DNA of 64,000 nucleotides from Lactiplantibacillus plantarum (GCF_014131735.1 NZ_CP039121.1:3178937-3242936); one strand, 5' to 3'. Shown: positions 23,897 to 33,483, numbered from the stretch's first letter. The notes: generated by a model not told the origin, from the sequence alone. Numbers and translations: made by a program.

Positions 23897-25222
23897 CTAA
23901 GATCCACTTAACATCGACGTATATGTCCGCCAAGTGCCATTATAGTAGACATAATACGTCGGCGTCAGGTCGATCACGAGTTTGGACGACTTGTTCTGTG
24001 ACCATTCGTAGCCAAGTTCAATACTGCCAATTTTACTGTCTTTATAACCAGCGGCCTTCAGACGTTTTAACACACTTGTCGAACTCGGTAAGGTCACCGC
24101 TTGCTTCTGACCAGTAGTTGGTACTGGCACCTGCAAACTGTACAGTGAGAAGTAGTAACGGTCTAACCCGTTAGAAGTGAGCTGAATCCGGACATCGCCA
24201 TTTTCGGTCTGATTAAAGATCGGGAACCCTTCAACATAGCTCCGGTAAATGACACTATTACTCGTTGCATCAAAACCGTAGTAGCGGATATTATCCATTG
24301 GGACACCGAGACTAGTTAACAAATTGAAGCTCTTCTTTAGCTGATTAGTCAGTGATAGGTTCCGCGTGGTTCCTGAATCACTATAATCTTCGAAATACAC
24401 TGTTCCTAGCTTAGAATCCACCGTCATGCGCTTGTAACTACCCGTTGTATACTCCTGCTTACCACTGCGATTATGCACTGAAACGGTCGAATTACCATCC
24501 GCATCTAGTAATCGGTTGGCAATCTCACTCGCAGCCGCTTTACTCATCAAGTAGCTATAATGTTGCATCGTAACTTGCTTTGGATAATCAATATACGTTG
24601 TATTATCCTCATAGGTCATCTTGACAGCAATCCGTTTGACCTTGTCGACTGCCAAAACTTTTTTCAACGACGACAGAGATTTTTTCTTCAACCGAACACT
24701 ATAAATCTCATGATGGTCATCATTCAAAAAGTAGATGTGATTCGTATCATTGATTGGAATCACGATCCGACTAAATTCCGAGGAGCGAAAATTACTGAGA
24801 TGTTGCTTGAAGACCGTATTAAACATACTGACAGTAATACTGTCAGGAAAGTTCAATACGTACGAATCAGTTCCATTTAAGAGCGCACGGTAGCTTTTTG
24901 CCGACGTAATGCGAACTTTAGAGATACTCCGCGCATCCCATTTGCGTAACTGCTCACTAAATTGACTGACTAAGCTGACATTTTTATTAATCAGCAGGGA
25001 TTGGCCACCCTGACTGTTAGTGTGAATTAATTGTGTCGGTAAATAAATATCATCGATTGTCCGAGTTGTCAACGAAGAGTTCGATGACGTCGTACTAACC
25101 TTGCTTTCATGCTCATAGCGTGACGGATTCAACCAGATATACATGGATAAAACCACGCTCAATAAGATCAGAATCGTCAATAAAATGGGTAAGATAAAGC
25201 GTCTAAGCTTGTGAGTCGTCAT
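23897..25222 (-). CDS. yycH: Two-component system regulatory protein YycH (WalH)
   Basis: A 441-residue single-pass membrane protein. The helix LPILLTILILLSVVLSMYIW lies at about 11-31, followed by a large extracellular domain. It binds WalK and WalI and tunes WalK activity. The start used, ATG at 25222 (MTTHKLRR), has GAGGAGG upstream and overlaps the end of walK by 20 bases, implying translational coupling. A longer in-frame ORF up to 25411 is entirely within walK and is rejected. Confidence 0.92.
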   Translation of the reverse strand: MTTHKLRRFILPILLTILILLSVVLSMYIWLNPSRYEHESKVSTTSSNSSLTTRTIDDIYLPTQLIHTNSQGGQSLLINKNVSLVSQFSEQLRKWDARSISKVRITSAKSYRALLNGTDSYVLNFPDSITVSMFNTVFKQHLSNFRSSEFSRIVIPINDTNHIYFLNDDHHEIYSVRLKKKSLSSLKKVLAVDKVKRIAVKMTYEDNTTYIDYPKQVTMQHYSYLMSKAAASEIANRLLDADGNSTVSVHNRSGKQEYTTGSYKRMTVDSKLGTVYFEDYSDSGTTRNLSLTNQLKKSFNLLTSLGVPMDNIRYYGFDATSNSVIYRSYVEGFPIFNQTENGDVRIQLTSNGLDRYYFSLYSLQVPVPTTGQKQAVTLPSSTSVLKRLKAAGYKDSKIGSIELGYEWSQNKSSKLVIDLTPTYYVYYNGTWRTYTSMLSGS

Positions 25223-27077
25223 CCCAAAGGTCCTCCTCCTCATAAGGTTCGTATGGCAAGGAGATATAGAACGTAGACCCCTTACCTTCAACACTATCAA
25301 CCCAAATACGACCGCCGAGCATCTGAACAACTTCTTTTGAAATTGCCAAACCGAGGCCCGTCCCACCTTGGGCCCGTGACCGCGCCTTGTCGACTCGGAA
25401 GAATCGGTCAAAGACGTGTCCTAAGTCGGCCCGTGGGATACCCAAGCCCTGATCACTAATACTAATGATCACTTGGTTATGCGTCTCTAACAGCCGACAA
25501 GTCACGACACCGCCATCAGGTGAATACTTGATCGCATTATTCATAATGTTATCCAATACTTGAGTGAATTTATCGGTATCAATTTCAACCCACAGATCAC
25601 GCTTGGTAAACTCGCGCTTAATAGTGTAATACTTAGCTGGATTATCATCCTTCTTTAAGATCATATCAAACCGATCAAGCACGTAATTGAACATCTCATT
25701 AATATTGACCAATTCCATATCGACCCGGGTGGTCCCTGAGTCCATCCGTGATAGACTTAAGAGTTCATTGATCATTCGAATCATACGATCGGTTTCTTCT
25801 TGAGTGACCTTCAAAAATCCTGGGGCCACTTCAGGATCCTTCCACGCACCATCACTCAGTGCTTCAATATAACTCCGCAAACTAGTCAGTGGTGTCCGTA
25901 ATTCATGAGACACGTTCGAAACAAATTGTTTCCGGTCATTATCAATCTTTTGTTGTTCCGTGACATCGTGGAGCACACAGACTAACCCACTAATAAACCC
26001 AGACTCCCGTTGAATTAACGAGAAGTAGGCATTCAAGATTAGGTCACGCTCGTTCGAAGAAAAATCAAGCATCAATTCATCTTGATTTTCAATCAAATCA
26101 CGCAATGAATAATCATCACGGATTTTTAAAATATCTAAAATCGAGTTACCGATTGCCTTTTCGGCCGTAACGTCCATAAAGTCCGAGGCTGTTTCATTGA
26201 TGATGGTAATATTACCCCGGCGATCCGTGGCAATCACGCCATCACTCATGTGTGAGAGCACACTATCCAACCGGCGTCGCTCAGCTTCTGTCGACTCTTG
26301 CGATTCTTCCACTCGAATCGACAAGTTATTAATGGCTTTAGCCAACTGGCCCAACTCATCATCGCTATAAACTCGGACTTGCCCCGCATAATCACCACGG
26401 GCAATTCGTTGCGTCTGCTGCTTCATTTCTTCGATTGGACGAGTTATTGCCCGGGCAATAATGATTGCAATTCCCAGTCCCAAGACCATCGCAGCAAGTG
26501 ACGCAATCACAAAGATTCCCATAATGTTGTTAATCGTACTGTAGACAGACTTCATATTTGCCCGTACATACAGTACCCCAACTAACTGACTGCTATTACC
26601 CGCTGAATTGGAGCTATATAGCGGCACGATTGAAACGTAGTAGCGTCCATTATTCTGAGTGTCATAGGTACTTTTAGTGTAAGTTCGATTATTATAGATT
26701 GCATTCTTGACGTTTCGATCGGTCGTTTTTTGTCCAACTACTGACTGATCATTAACATCACTCGTCCCACGAATTGTTCCTTTGCTGTCAACAACTTGGA
26801 TTTCATCAACATTCGTATTGTTGTAGTTCGACAAAATCGTCTTGATTTGGCCGTTGGCCTTGCGCGTACTGCTGACGGTCAATTGTTCGGACAACGAATT
26901 ATCAATATAAGTTGGAATTTGCACCGACTGTTTAAAATCCTGGATGTTCTTTGATTCCAACTGTTTCACAAAGATTGCACCCACGATTTCCAACGTAATC
27001 AATAATAGAAGGGCAAACACGAGCGCAATTTTGAAATTAATTGTTTTAAAAAAATTTTTCCGTTTAAATCTCAACAC
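25203..27077 (-). CDS. walK: Essential sensor histidine kinase WalK (YycG/VicK)
   Basis: A 624-residue kinase. TM1 is at 17-36, an extracellular sensor follows, TM2 is at 184-207, HAMP about 208-260 and PAS about 265-375. The HisKA domain has the phosphoacceptor His391 in NVSHELRTPLTSL. The HATPase domain has the N box (DNIMNNAIKYS) and G boxes (GLGIPR, GGTGLGLAI). It phosphorylates WalR to control autolysins and peptidoglycan turnover. The extracytoplasmic domain of about 145 residues is the large form seen in bacilli and lactobacilli rather than streptococci. GTG start with AGAGG 10 bases upstream; 13 bases after walR. Confidence 0.96.
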   Translation of the reverse strand: MLRFKRKNFFKTINFKIALVFALLLLITLEIVGAIFVKQLESKNIQDFKQSVQIPTYIDNSLSEQLTVSSTRKANGQIKTILSNYNNTNVDEIQVVDSKGTIRGTSDVNDQSVVGQKTTDRNVKNAIYNNRTYTKSTYDTQNNGRYYVSIVPLYSSNSAGNSSQLVGVLYVRANMKSVYSTINNIMGIFVIASLAAMVLGLGIAIIIARAITRPIEEMKQQTQRIARGDYAGQVRVYSDDELGQLAKAINNLSIRVEESQESTEAERRRLDSVLSHMSDGVIATDRRGNITIINETASDFMDVTAEKAIGNSILDILKIRDDYSLRDLIENQDELMLDFSSNERDLILNAYFSLIQRESGFISGLVCVLHDVTEQQKIDNDRKQFVSNVSHELRTPLTSLRSYIEALSDGAWKDPEVAPGFLKVTQEETDRMIRMINELLSLSRMDSGTTRVDMELVNINEMFNYVLDRFDMILKKDDNPAKYYTIKREFTKRDLWVEIDTDKFTQVLDNIMNNAIKYSPDGGVVTCRLLETHNQVIISISDQGLGIPRADLGHVFDRFFRVDKARSRAQGGTGLGLAISKEVVQMLGGRIWVDSVEGKGSTFYISLPYEPYEEEDLWDDDSQA

Positions 27078-27090
27078 GGTTTAGCAACCT

Positions 27091-27798
27091 CTACTCATTT
27101 TCAGGATTGCGGAGATAGTAACCCACGCCCCGCCGCGTCACCAGCCATTTTGGATGACTCGGGTTATCTTCAACTTTTTCACGTAACCGCCGCACGGTCA
27201 CATCAACTGTCCGGACATCACCAAAGTAATCATAGCCCCAGACCGTCTGCAACAAGTGTTCCCGCGTCATGACTTGGCCGATATGTTGGGCTAAGTAATG
27301 TAACAGTTCAAATTCACGGTGCGTTAATTCGATGTTTTCACCGCGTTTGGAAACCATATAAGCTTCTGGATGAATCACCAGATCGCCAATTTCAATGTCT
27401 GAATTTTCTTCAACTTCAGCTGGTTGAGCACTTGGTGCACCTTGCCGCCGTAGATTTGCTTTGACTCGAGCCACGAGTTCCCGGTTTGAGAACGGTTTGG
27501 TCACATAGTCGTCCGCGCCCAGTTCCAAGCCCAACACCTTGTCTAATTCAGAGTCCTTTGCCGTTACCATGATAATTGGCATATCATAGTTCTTCCGTAC
27601 TTGTCGAGCAACTTCCAAGCCATCCATCTTAGGCAACATCAAATCTAACAAAATCAAATCAGGGTGGACTTCATCCACTTTTTGTAAGGCTTCCTCTCCG
27701 TCAGCTGCAACGTGAACTTCATAGCCTTCTTTGGTCAGATTAAATTTCATGATATCAGAGATGGGCTTTTCATCATCAACTACTAAGATTTTTTTCAT
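27091..27798 (-). CDS. walR: Essential response regulator WalR (YycF/VicR)
   Basis: The 235-residue OmpR-type regulator has the receiver domain [12 protein letters not shown] with phosphoacceptor Asp52 in LILLDLMLP and Lys in VTKPFSNRE. It ends in a winged helix ([20 protein letters not shown]). It heads the operon walR-walK-yycH-yycI. The ribosome binding site is GGAGGAAG. The region upstream carries an extended -10 promoter candidate (27927-27935) and a Noc-type site. Confidence 0.97.
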   Translation of the reverse strand: MKKILVVDDEKPISDIMKFNLTKEGYEVHVAADGEEALQKVDEVHPDLILLDLMLPKMDGLEVARQVRKNYDMPIIMVTAKDSELDKVLGLELGADDYVTKPFSNRELVARVKANLRRQGAPSAQPAEVEENSDIEIGDLVIHPEAYMVSKRGENIELTHREFELLHYLAQHIGQVMTREHLLQTVWGYDYFGDVRTVDVTVRRLREKVEDNPSHPKWLVTRRGVGYYLRNPENE

Positions 27799-28075
27799 AA
27801 CGATTCTTCCTCCTTAGGGGAAAACAGGTTTACATTTCAATTTTTAGGGTGATTCGCGATATATTACGAGAAAACAGGTCCTTTCTCGTGTCAGGGTTGG
27901 TTGAAACTAAATTCAACACTGGTTTTAGTATATCACAAATGTAGTTGGCTTTCTTTGATTGCTAATCCGCGTGGCCGTAGTATTTCCCGGGAAATCATTT
28001 GCCAGTTCAAGCAATCGTTTTCACCAATTAATTACTCAAAAAATCACTTTTTTTGAAAAAACTTTCGAAATAGTG
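27799..28075. promoter_or_regulatory. walR upstream region with extended -10 candidate
   Basis: On the minus strand TGATATACT (27927-27935) fits an extended -10 (TGnTATAAT type), about 130 bases before the walR ATG, leaving a long leader. No ORF of note lies here. The Noc-type palindrome at 27982-27995 is upstream of this promoter. Confidence 0.45.
27982..27995. other. Noc-binding-type palindrome (nucleoid occlusion)
   Basis: ATTTCCCGGGAAAT is identical to the 14-bp Noc-binding sequence defined in Bacillus subtilis. It is intergenic, between walR and tRNA-Lys. A second perfect copy lies at 55910-55923. Confidence 0.75.
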
Positions 28076-28104
28076 TTGTCAGAACTCAAAATTCATGATA
28101 TTAT
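28076..28104 (+). promoter_or_regulatory. Promoter of tRNA-Lys
   Basis: TTGTCA (28076-28081), 17-base spacer, TATTAT (28099-28104); the mature tRNA starts 18 bases later. Confidence 0.8.
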
Positions 28105-28121
28105 ATTTTTTGTTGAGTTAT

Positions 28122-28194
28122 GGGCAGTTAGCTCAGCTGGCAGAGCAACGGACTCTTAATCCGTGGGTCCAGGGTTCGATCCCCTGACTGCCCA
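28122..28194 (+). tRNA. trnK: tRNA-Lys (anticodon CUU)
   Basis: A 73-base cloverleaf. The acceptor stem is GGGCAGT/ACTGCCC and the D arm GCTC...GAGC. The anticodon stem ACGGA/TCCGT has loop CTCTTAA, giving anticodon CUU. The variable loop is GGGTC and the T arm CAGGG-TTCGATC-CCCTG, with discriminator A. The 3' CCA is not encoded. It is transcribed from its own promoter and followed by a terminator. Confidence 0.97.
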
Positions 28195-28209
28195 TCATAT
28201 AACCACACT

Positions 28210-28257
28210 AATCAGTTTTCACGCCGTGATAATCCACCGTGAAAGCTGATTTTTTTA
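28210..28257 (+). terminator. Terminator after tRNA-Lys
   Basis: AATCAGTTTTCACG (28210-28223) pairs with CGTGAAAGCTGATT (28238-28251, one wobble), then TTTTT. Confidence 0.9.
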
Positions 28258-28263
28258 TTCCTA

Positions 28264-28319
28264 CAAAAAAGCCTCAGGAAGCACAACGCAAAGTGCGTGT
28301 GACGTCCCTGAGGCTTTTT
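28264..28319. terminator. Second, long stem-loop terminator
   Basis: AAAAAGCCTCAGG ... CCTGAGGCTTTTT with an inner CAC..CGCA/TGCG.GTG stem. The arms carry an A-run and a T-run, so it can serve the 77-residue ORF on the minus strand and back up the tRNA terminator. Confidence 0.85.
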
Positions 28320-28371
28320 CTAACGATCTAATGTTTACCATCAGCGTAGCTAAGTAACTCAATTGCTAGGG

Positions 28372-28605
28372 TTATTCTTGATCAATATGGAAATAACCTT
28401 CAGGAGCTGCACTCGGCTGTGCTTGATGCCAATGTTGGCTACTACTTCCATATTTAGTTGGTTGTGGATCCGGTCCCATTGCAACAAAGCGCCGGCCCAA
28501 TGCGTCCATAAAAATAACGACCCGCTGATATTCACGCGCAGGTGCAACTAACGTACAATTCTCATGCTTAATGCCGTAAACATCTACAAAATCCATTCCG
28601 ACCAC
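28372..28605 (-). CDS. Hypothetical protein, 77 residues
   Basis: A small hydrophilic protein with a compact N-terminal part (YGIKHENCTLVAPAREYQRV) and a C-terminal tail rich in Pro, Gln and His. No family is recognised and no membrane segment is seen. Start is uncertain: GTG at 28605 or ATG at 28596, neither with a strong ribosome binding site. Support for it being real comes from the frame length and from the terminator 53 bases past its stop. It lies downstream of the cold-shock gene but beyond that gene's terminator. Confidence 0.5.
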   Translation of the reverse strand: MVGMDFVDVYGIKHENCTLVAPAREYQRVVIFMDALGRRFVAMGPDPQPTKYGSSSQHWHQAQPSAAPEGYFHIDQE

Positions 28606-28643
28606 TTAGCTTTCTTGTTTAGCTGACAACCCGTCACTTCAAA

Positions 28644-28676
28644 TAAAAACCGAACCAGTTAATGATAATGGTTCGG
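28644..28676 (-). terminator. Terminator after the cold-shock gene
   Basis: CCGAACC/GGTTCGG stem (28650-28656 with 28670-28676), followed by TTTTTATTT on the minus strand. Confidence 0.85.
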
Positions 28677-28687
28677 CCCAACAGTTA

Positions 28688-28888
28688 CTATTGTGGTTGA
28701 ACGTTCGTTGCTTGGGGGCCACGATCGCCCTGTTCTTCATCATAAGTTACTTTTTGACCTTCATCTAAGGTTTTAAAGCCATCAGTTTGAATCGCTGAAA
28801 AATGAACAAAGACATCGGTACCGTCTTCACCCGTAATAAAACCAAACCCTTTATCCGCATTGAACCATTTTACTGTACCATTCTTCAT
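28688..28888 (-). CDS. cspL: Cold-shock protein (CspA family)
   Basis: A single cold-shock domain protein, 66 residues, with both RNA-binding motifs KGFGFI (RNP1) and VFVHFSAI (RNP2). It is a nucleic-acid chaperone that melts mRNA structure. The ATG at 28888 is the canonical start (MKNGTVKWF) with GAGAGGA upstream; an upstream in-frame start at 28954 would add 22 residues within the leader. The symbol cspL is from recollection of the L. plantarum locus; the family is certain, the paralogue less so. Monocistronic. Confidence 0.93.
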   Translation of the reverse strand: MKNGTVKWFNADKGFGFITGEDGTDVFVHFSAIQTDGFKTLDEGQKVTYDEEQGDRGPQATNVQPQ

Positions 28889-29085
28889 TATTAGATAAGT
28901 CCTCTCAGAACTGACTGCAGTAACAACATCGTTAACCTTGGGAGCGCCAATCAATCATAACGTTCCACGCGTTAAGTGGCTTAAGTATATCACATCCCTA
29001 GTTTTTAATCGCTGAAAACGGTGTGCATAACGTATGACTTTCCCCCATGATTCCTGCATACTGAGGTGTAAAGGGGTGACTAAGT

Positions 29086-29535
29086 ATGCAACACACGACT
29101 CGTCAGGCAGCCCTACATATGATCCAAACCGCCCCCGTCTTCACGTTAGCAACTGTTGATGCGGACGGCTTTCCGACCATGGTAGCGCTCAGTCCCTTAC
29201 CTATCAAACGGAGCCTAGAAGAACTTTACTTCTATACTAGTCGTCAAACTTCAACAACGCAGAACATTCAAAACTGGCGTCAAGCGAGTTTATTCTATTA
29301 CCAACTGTCAGACTATGCGTCAATTATGCTTCGGGGAAAACTCTCATTAGTCGGTACCAACGTTTTTGAACAAGATTGGCGGGCTGAACTAACGGACTTT
29401 CAGCAGCAACTAAATTACAAAGACCCCGTCATTCTCAGGTTTCAGACAAGTTCAATCAAGATTCGCCAGATGATGACGATCGACCATCTCGAACTCGTTG
29501 ATCAGCCCACTGACGGCCCCGCTCACTTAGATTAG
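29086..29535 (+). CDS. Pyridoxamine 5'-phosphate oxidase-family (FMN-binding split barrel) protein
   Basis: A 149-residue split-barrel protein. APVFTLATVDADGFPTMVAL followed by YFYTSRQTSTTQNIQ is the typical FMN-binding core of the general stress protein 26/PPOX-like group. It is probably a flavin- or cofactor-binding redox protein rather than a true PdxH, which is longer. ATG 29086 has AAAGGGGTG upstream. Divergent from cspL. Function not further defined. Confidence 0.78.
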   Translation: MQHTTRQAALHMIQTAPVFTLATVDADGFPTMVALSPLPIKRSLEELYFYTSRQTSTTQNIQNWRQASLFYYQLSDYASIMLRGKLSLVGTNVFEQDWRAELTDFQQQLNYKDPVILRFQTSSIKIRQMMTIDHLELVDQPTDGPAHLD

Positions 29536-29922
29536 CCGTTACAAATTAGGCCTTCTCAGAAAGACACAACCGAAGCGCCACGACTAGATTCTACGCAAAT
29601 TCTAGTTGTGGCGCTTCGTGCTTTGGTCACCCAACAACTAGCATGGCTCGAAGCGTGATATCACTTTCAAACCAGTTATTAATGCAAGCACGTCCGACTA
29701 TTCCGGACGTGCTTCAAAGACCAAGTATCATCAGCACAAGCCAGAACACTTTGTTCATTCACCTTCGAAAACAACGCCACTTTCAACCTCGTCAGCCCCT
29801 ACTTTCATCACCAATATTTGCGAGTCTTGTAAAAAGAGACTAGGCTGTAGTTATGGTTAATATTTTTATATTTAGGATTACTTATTGCAATTTTTAATGA
29901 CCGAACTAAGGAGTGTGGACTT
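29536..29922. other. Gap with two tandem long hairpins before maltose phosphorylase
   Basis: No gene. An 18-bp hairpin (29571-29588 with 29601-29618, one G-U pair, 12-base loop) and an 11-bp perfect hairpin (29686-29696 with 29704-29714) follow the PPOX-family gene. Neither has a classic T-run, though the first may still terminate. The last 60 bases are AT-rich and must hold the maltose phosphorylase promoter; no clear cre was found. Confidence 0.55.
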
Positions 29923-32643
29923 ATGAAACTTATTAGATTGCGAATTGAAAATGACGCGATGGATATCGCTTATCATCCAGTATCGGGGCAAGCCGCAACG
30001 GCCCATTACCTGATTGCCTATAATTCTGACCAAACAATTGGTGAAAATCTAGAGAACATCAAGGTTCGCTTAGCCGGACTTCAATTCGATGCTGCTATTC
30101 TTGAAAACGGACTGTCCTATCCATTCTCAGACACAATCGTCGGTGTCAACTATGATCGCATTGATGTCGGGCTAGCTTTGACTAATTTGCTTAATATCCC
30201 AGTCGTTAGCCAAGCTGCCGTTGATCAACTTGGACTAGTAGCCGCAGTTAAAGCTAAAAGTGCCTATTTAAAATGGCATTTGGATTACTACGGCCAATAC
30301 CACGGTGTCCGTAATAATGGTCAAGAAGCCATGTTGACCATTGGTAACGGTTATTTTGGTCTACGGGGCGCCTTTTTGGAAAGTCACGCCGACAAGGACA
30401 ATTATCCTGGGACATACGTTGCCGGGGTCTATGATCAAACCACCACGACTGTTCATGACCACCAAGTGAAGAATGAAGATTTAGTCAATTTACCGAACGC
30501 TCAGTTCATGACTTTCGGTATTGATCATCAGACTCCCTTTACACTCAACGAACATGATTTACAAGATGCTTATCGGAGCCTTGATTTGAAAACGGGACTC
30601 TTGACGACCACTAAATTGATTCAGCTCGCTTCCGGACATCAACTCAGAATCCGGTCGCAGAAAGTCGCCAACATGCGTGATTGGCACCGTTACAGCATTC
30701 GTTACCAAGTCACCCCACTCAACTTTGCGGGTAGTCTACAAATCTATACCGAAATCGACGGTAGCGTCGTGAATAGCAACGTTAGCCGCTATAACGTCTT
30801 CGATCAGCATCATCTGAAGACTATGGGCATCGAAACGGCTGCTAATACCGTCTACCTTTCTGGTCAGACCAAATCATCACATATCAATTACACGATTGGG
30901 GCCAAACTAACTAGCCCAGACGTTCCTGCAATTGAGAACTTTAATAGCACGCAACAACCTCAGGGCGTTCAGCAAACCGTTTCACTGGCGGTAGAAGCTG
31001 GTAAAACGTATACCTTCGATAAGAACGTCGTCATTGCAACTAGTAATGACCATAGTGATCCCCAGTTGACCCACGTCCAAGCCGAGCTCGACCAGTCCAG
31101 TTTTGACAATACGGTAACCACTAGCAAGGACTATTGGGAAGCGACTTGGCGCGCCACAGATATTAAGATCCGTGGCGATATTACAAGCCAACGCTTACTG
31201 CGCGTCAATATTTACCACAGTTTCGTTTCCGCTGCCGCAATTGAAAGCGGCCAATTAGACGCTTCCGTTGGTGCTCGGGGGCTCCACGGAGAAGCTTACC
31301 GGGGACACGTCTTTTGGGACGAAATGTTCATTTTACCATTCTACACGTTGCACCGACCGGAACTAGCCAAACAACTCTTAGCTTATCGTTACCGGCGACT
31401 ACCAATGGCGCGTAAAAATGCCGAAGCAGAAGGCTATGCGGGAGCCATGTACCCCTGGCAATCAGCATCCAAGGGTGATGAACAATCTCAATTCACTCAC
31501 TTAAATCCCATTACTAAAACCTGGGATCCAGATAATAGCCGGCTCCAGCGACACGTCTCGTTAGATATTGCCTACAACGTCTGGTTTTACTACCACGTTA
31601 CTCAGGACCGTGATTTCTTAACTCATTATGGTATGGAAATGTTGCTATCGATCGCAGCCTTTTGGATCAGTAAAGCAGATTATGACCAAGCTAATGGCCG
31701 TTATAACATTAGTGGGGTCATGGGACCAGATGAATTCCATGAAAACTATCCAAACAGCACGACCGCTGGATTGAAGAATAACGCCTATACCAATATCATG
31801 GTTGCGTGGCTCTTTGACACGATTACCACGCTTCGGGCGCAGATGCCCCAAGCTGCTTTTCAAGCGGCAGCTCAGGCCGCACAATTTGACTCAACGGCTG
31901 AGCAAGCGTTAACGACGATCAGTCATCAATTAACACTTGAAATCAACCGTCGGGGAATCATTGCTCAATTTGAGGGGTACTTCAACCTACCGACGCTTGA
32001 CTTTCAAGCTTACCGGCAAAAGTACGGTGACATCGCCCGGATGGACCGGATCTTGAAAGCAGAGTCTAAGACACCCGATGCTTACCAAGTGGCCAAACAA
32101 GCAGACGCCTTGATGGCCTTTTATAACTTCGATGTCACAACTGTTCAGAAGATTATTGAAAAAATGGGATATCAACTTCCTAAAGAGTATCTGACCCATA
32201 ACATTCAATACTATTTAGCGCGCACAACGCATGGTTCCACTCTCTCGCGGATCGTTTACGCCGTTTTGAATCAGCTTGACGATAATGACGATGACGCCTG
32301 GAAGCTTTTCTCAGAGGCCCTCGCATCCGACTATTACGACATTCAAGGTGGGACGACCGCTGAAGGGATTCACCTCGGCGTCATGTGTGCGACCTTAAAC
32401 CTGACGACACGGAACTTTGGCGGGGTCAATCCACTAGGTGCCCACTTACAGGTGAGCCCACGGCTACCTGAACACTGGCAAACATTGAAATTCAAGCATC
32501 TCTTTCGGGGTGTTCACTATGTTTTCGTTATCGATCATCAACGGGTAACCGTCACTGCGGACCAACCCAGCACGATTATGATTGGAAAACAGCATTGCCA
32601 ATTACAAGCTAAGAAACCACTTTCCGTCACTTATACCGATTAA
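29923..32643 (+). CDS. map: Maltose phosphorylase (GH65) with N-terminal extension
   Basis: A 906-residue GH65 enzyme that splits maltose with phosphate into glucose and beta-glucose-1-phosphate. The core starts near residue 112 (KSAYLKWHLDYYGQYHG) and has the IGNGYFGLRG N-terminal signature. The catalytic acid Glu is in VMGPDEFHENYPNS. TTHGSTLS is the phosphate-binding segment, and the C-terminal beta domain follows. Maltose phosphorylases are usually about 750 residues, so roughly the first 110 residues are an extra domain of unknown role. It forms an operon with the beta-phosphoglucomutase 17 bases downstream, which converts the product to glucose-6-phosphate. Ribosome binding site AAGGAG. 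Confidence 0.9.
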   Translation: MKLIRLRIENDAMDIAYHPVSGQAATAHYLIAYNSDQTIGENLENIKVRLAGLQFDAAILENGLSYPFSDTIVGVNYDRIDVGLALTNLLNIPVVSQAAVDQLGLVAAVKAKSAYLKWHLDYYGQYHGVRNNGQEAMLTIGNGYFGLRGAFLESHADKDNYPGTYVAGVYDQTTTTVHDHQVKNEDLVNLPNAQFMTFGIDHQTPFTLNEHDLQDAYRSLDLKTGLLTTTKLIQLASGHQLRIRSQKVANMRDWHRYSIRYQVTPLNFAGSLQIYTEIDGSVVNSNVSRYNVFDQHHLKTMGIETAANTVYLSGQTKSSHINYTIGAKLTSPDVPAIENFNSTQQPQGVQQTVSLAVEAGKTYTFDKNVVIATSNDHSDPQLTHVQAELDQSSFDNTVTTSKDYWEATWRATDIKIRGDITSQRLLRVNIYHSFVSAAAIESGQLDASVGARGLHGEAYRGHVFWDEMFILPFYTLHRPELAKQLLAYRYRRLPMARKNAEAEGYAGAMYPWQSASKGDEQSQFTHLNPITKTWDPDNSRLQRHVSLDIAYNVWFYYHVTQDRDFLTHYGMEMLLSIAAFWISKADYDQANGRYNISGVMGPDEFHENYPNSTTAGLKNNAYTNIMVAWLFDTITTLRAQMPQAAFQAAAQAAQFDSTAEQALTTISHQLTLEINRRGIIAQFEGYFNLPTLDFQAYRQKYGDIARMDRILKAESKTPDAYQVAKQADALMAFYNFDVTTVQKIIEKMGYQLPKEYLTHNIQYYLARTTHGSTLSRIVYAVLNQLDDNDDDAWKLFSEALASDYYDIQGGTTAEGIHLGVMCATLNLTTRNFGGVNPLGAHLQVSPRLPEHWQTLKFKHLFRGVHYVFVIDHQRVTVTADQPSTIMIGKQHCQLQAKKPLSVTYTD

Positions 32644-32660
32644 TCTAGGAGGCAATCAAC

Positions 32661-33332
32661 ATGGTTAAATTTGCAGCAATCAAGGGGTTTGTCTTTGACC
32701 TCGATGGCGTTATCACGGACACATCTACTTTTCATAGCCAAGCTTGGCACCAGATCGCCGATAAAGTCGGGGTCAGTTGGAATGATCAATTAGCTGACGC
32801 GCTCAAAGGTATCAGTCGGATGGATTCACTCAACCTCATTCTAGCTCAAGGGCACCGAGAAAATGACTTCACACCGGCCCAAAAACAAGCGCTAGCTACG
32901 GAAAAGAACACCAATTATTTGCAGCTCGTTAACCAAATGACCCCAGCCAACATTCTACCAGGCATCACCGCCTTTTTGACTGAATTAACAACGGCTGGCT
33001 ACGCATTGTCACTCGCTTCAGCATCAAAAAATGCTCCGCTTGTGCTACGTAAACTCGGTCTTAGTGACTACTTTACGAAGGCCGTCGACCCCGCTAGTCT
33101 CAAACACGGTAAACCTGATCCCGAGATTTTTCGGCGCGGTGCTGAGATTTTAGGCCTTAATCCAGCTGACTGTATTGGTGTCGAGGACGCGGCGGCTGGC
33201 GTACAATCGATCAAAGGCGCTGGCGAAACTGCCATCGGTATTGGTGACCCGACCGTTTTAGCGGCGGCAGATATCAATTTTACCGATACGACTCAGCTCA
33301 CACTCGCCAATATTAAGGCACAACTAAACTAA
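32661..33332 (+). CDS. pgmB: Beta-phosphoglucomutase
   Basis: A 223-residue HAD enzyme with Asp13 and Asp15 in FVFDLDGV, SLASASKN, HGKPDPEIF and GVEDAAAGVQ. It completes maltose phosphorolysis by turning beta-glucose-1-phosphate into glucose-6-phosphate. It follows maltose phosphorylase by 17 bases with AGGAGG. It is paralogous to the orphan at 1664-2335. The operon ends at a very strong terminator. Confidence 0.95.
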   Translation: MVKFAAIKGFVFDLDGVITDTSTFHSQAWHQIADKVGVSWNDQLADALKGISRMDSLNLILAQGHRENDFTPAQKQALATEKNTNYLQLVNQMTPANILPGITAFLTELTTAGYALSLASASKNAPLVLRKLGLSDYFTKAVDPASLKHGKPDPEIFRRGAEILGLNPADCIGVEDAAAGVQSIKGAGETAIGIGDPTVLAAADINFTDTTQLTLANIKAQLN

Positions 33333-33355
33333 CGTATTTCCATTAAACTCATCAC

Positions 33356-33412
33356 AAAACAAACCGGATTTGGCGACCACGTCATGGTTACCAAATCCGG
33401 TTTGTTTTGTTT
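33356..33412. terminator. Strong bidirectional terminator after pgmB
   Basis: An 18-bp perfect stem (33356-33373 with 33391-33408) with an inner loop; A- and T-runs in the arms serve both pgmB and the convergent HAD gene. Confidence 0.92.
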
Positions 33413-33483
33413 AAGCCAGTCGCTAATCTCACCAGTTGGACTGCTCACTGGAAGCTTATAATTATCAGACTAGCTGTCAATTC

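Noticed and set aside
25223..25411. Long N-terminal extension of YycH
   Set aside because: Lies entirely inside walK in another frame; the internal ATG at 25222 has a strong ribosome binding site and precedes the membrane helix.
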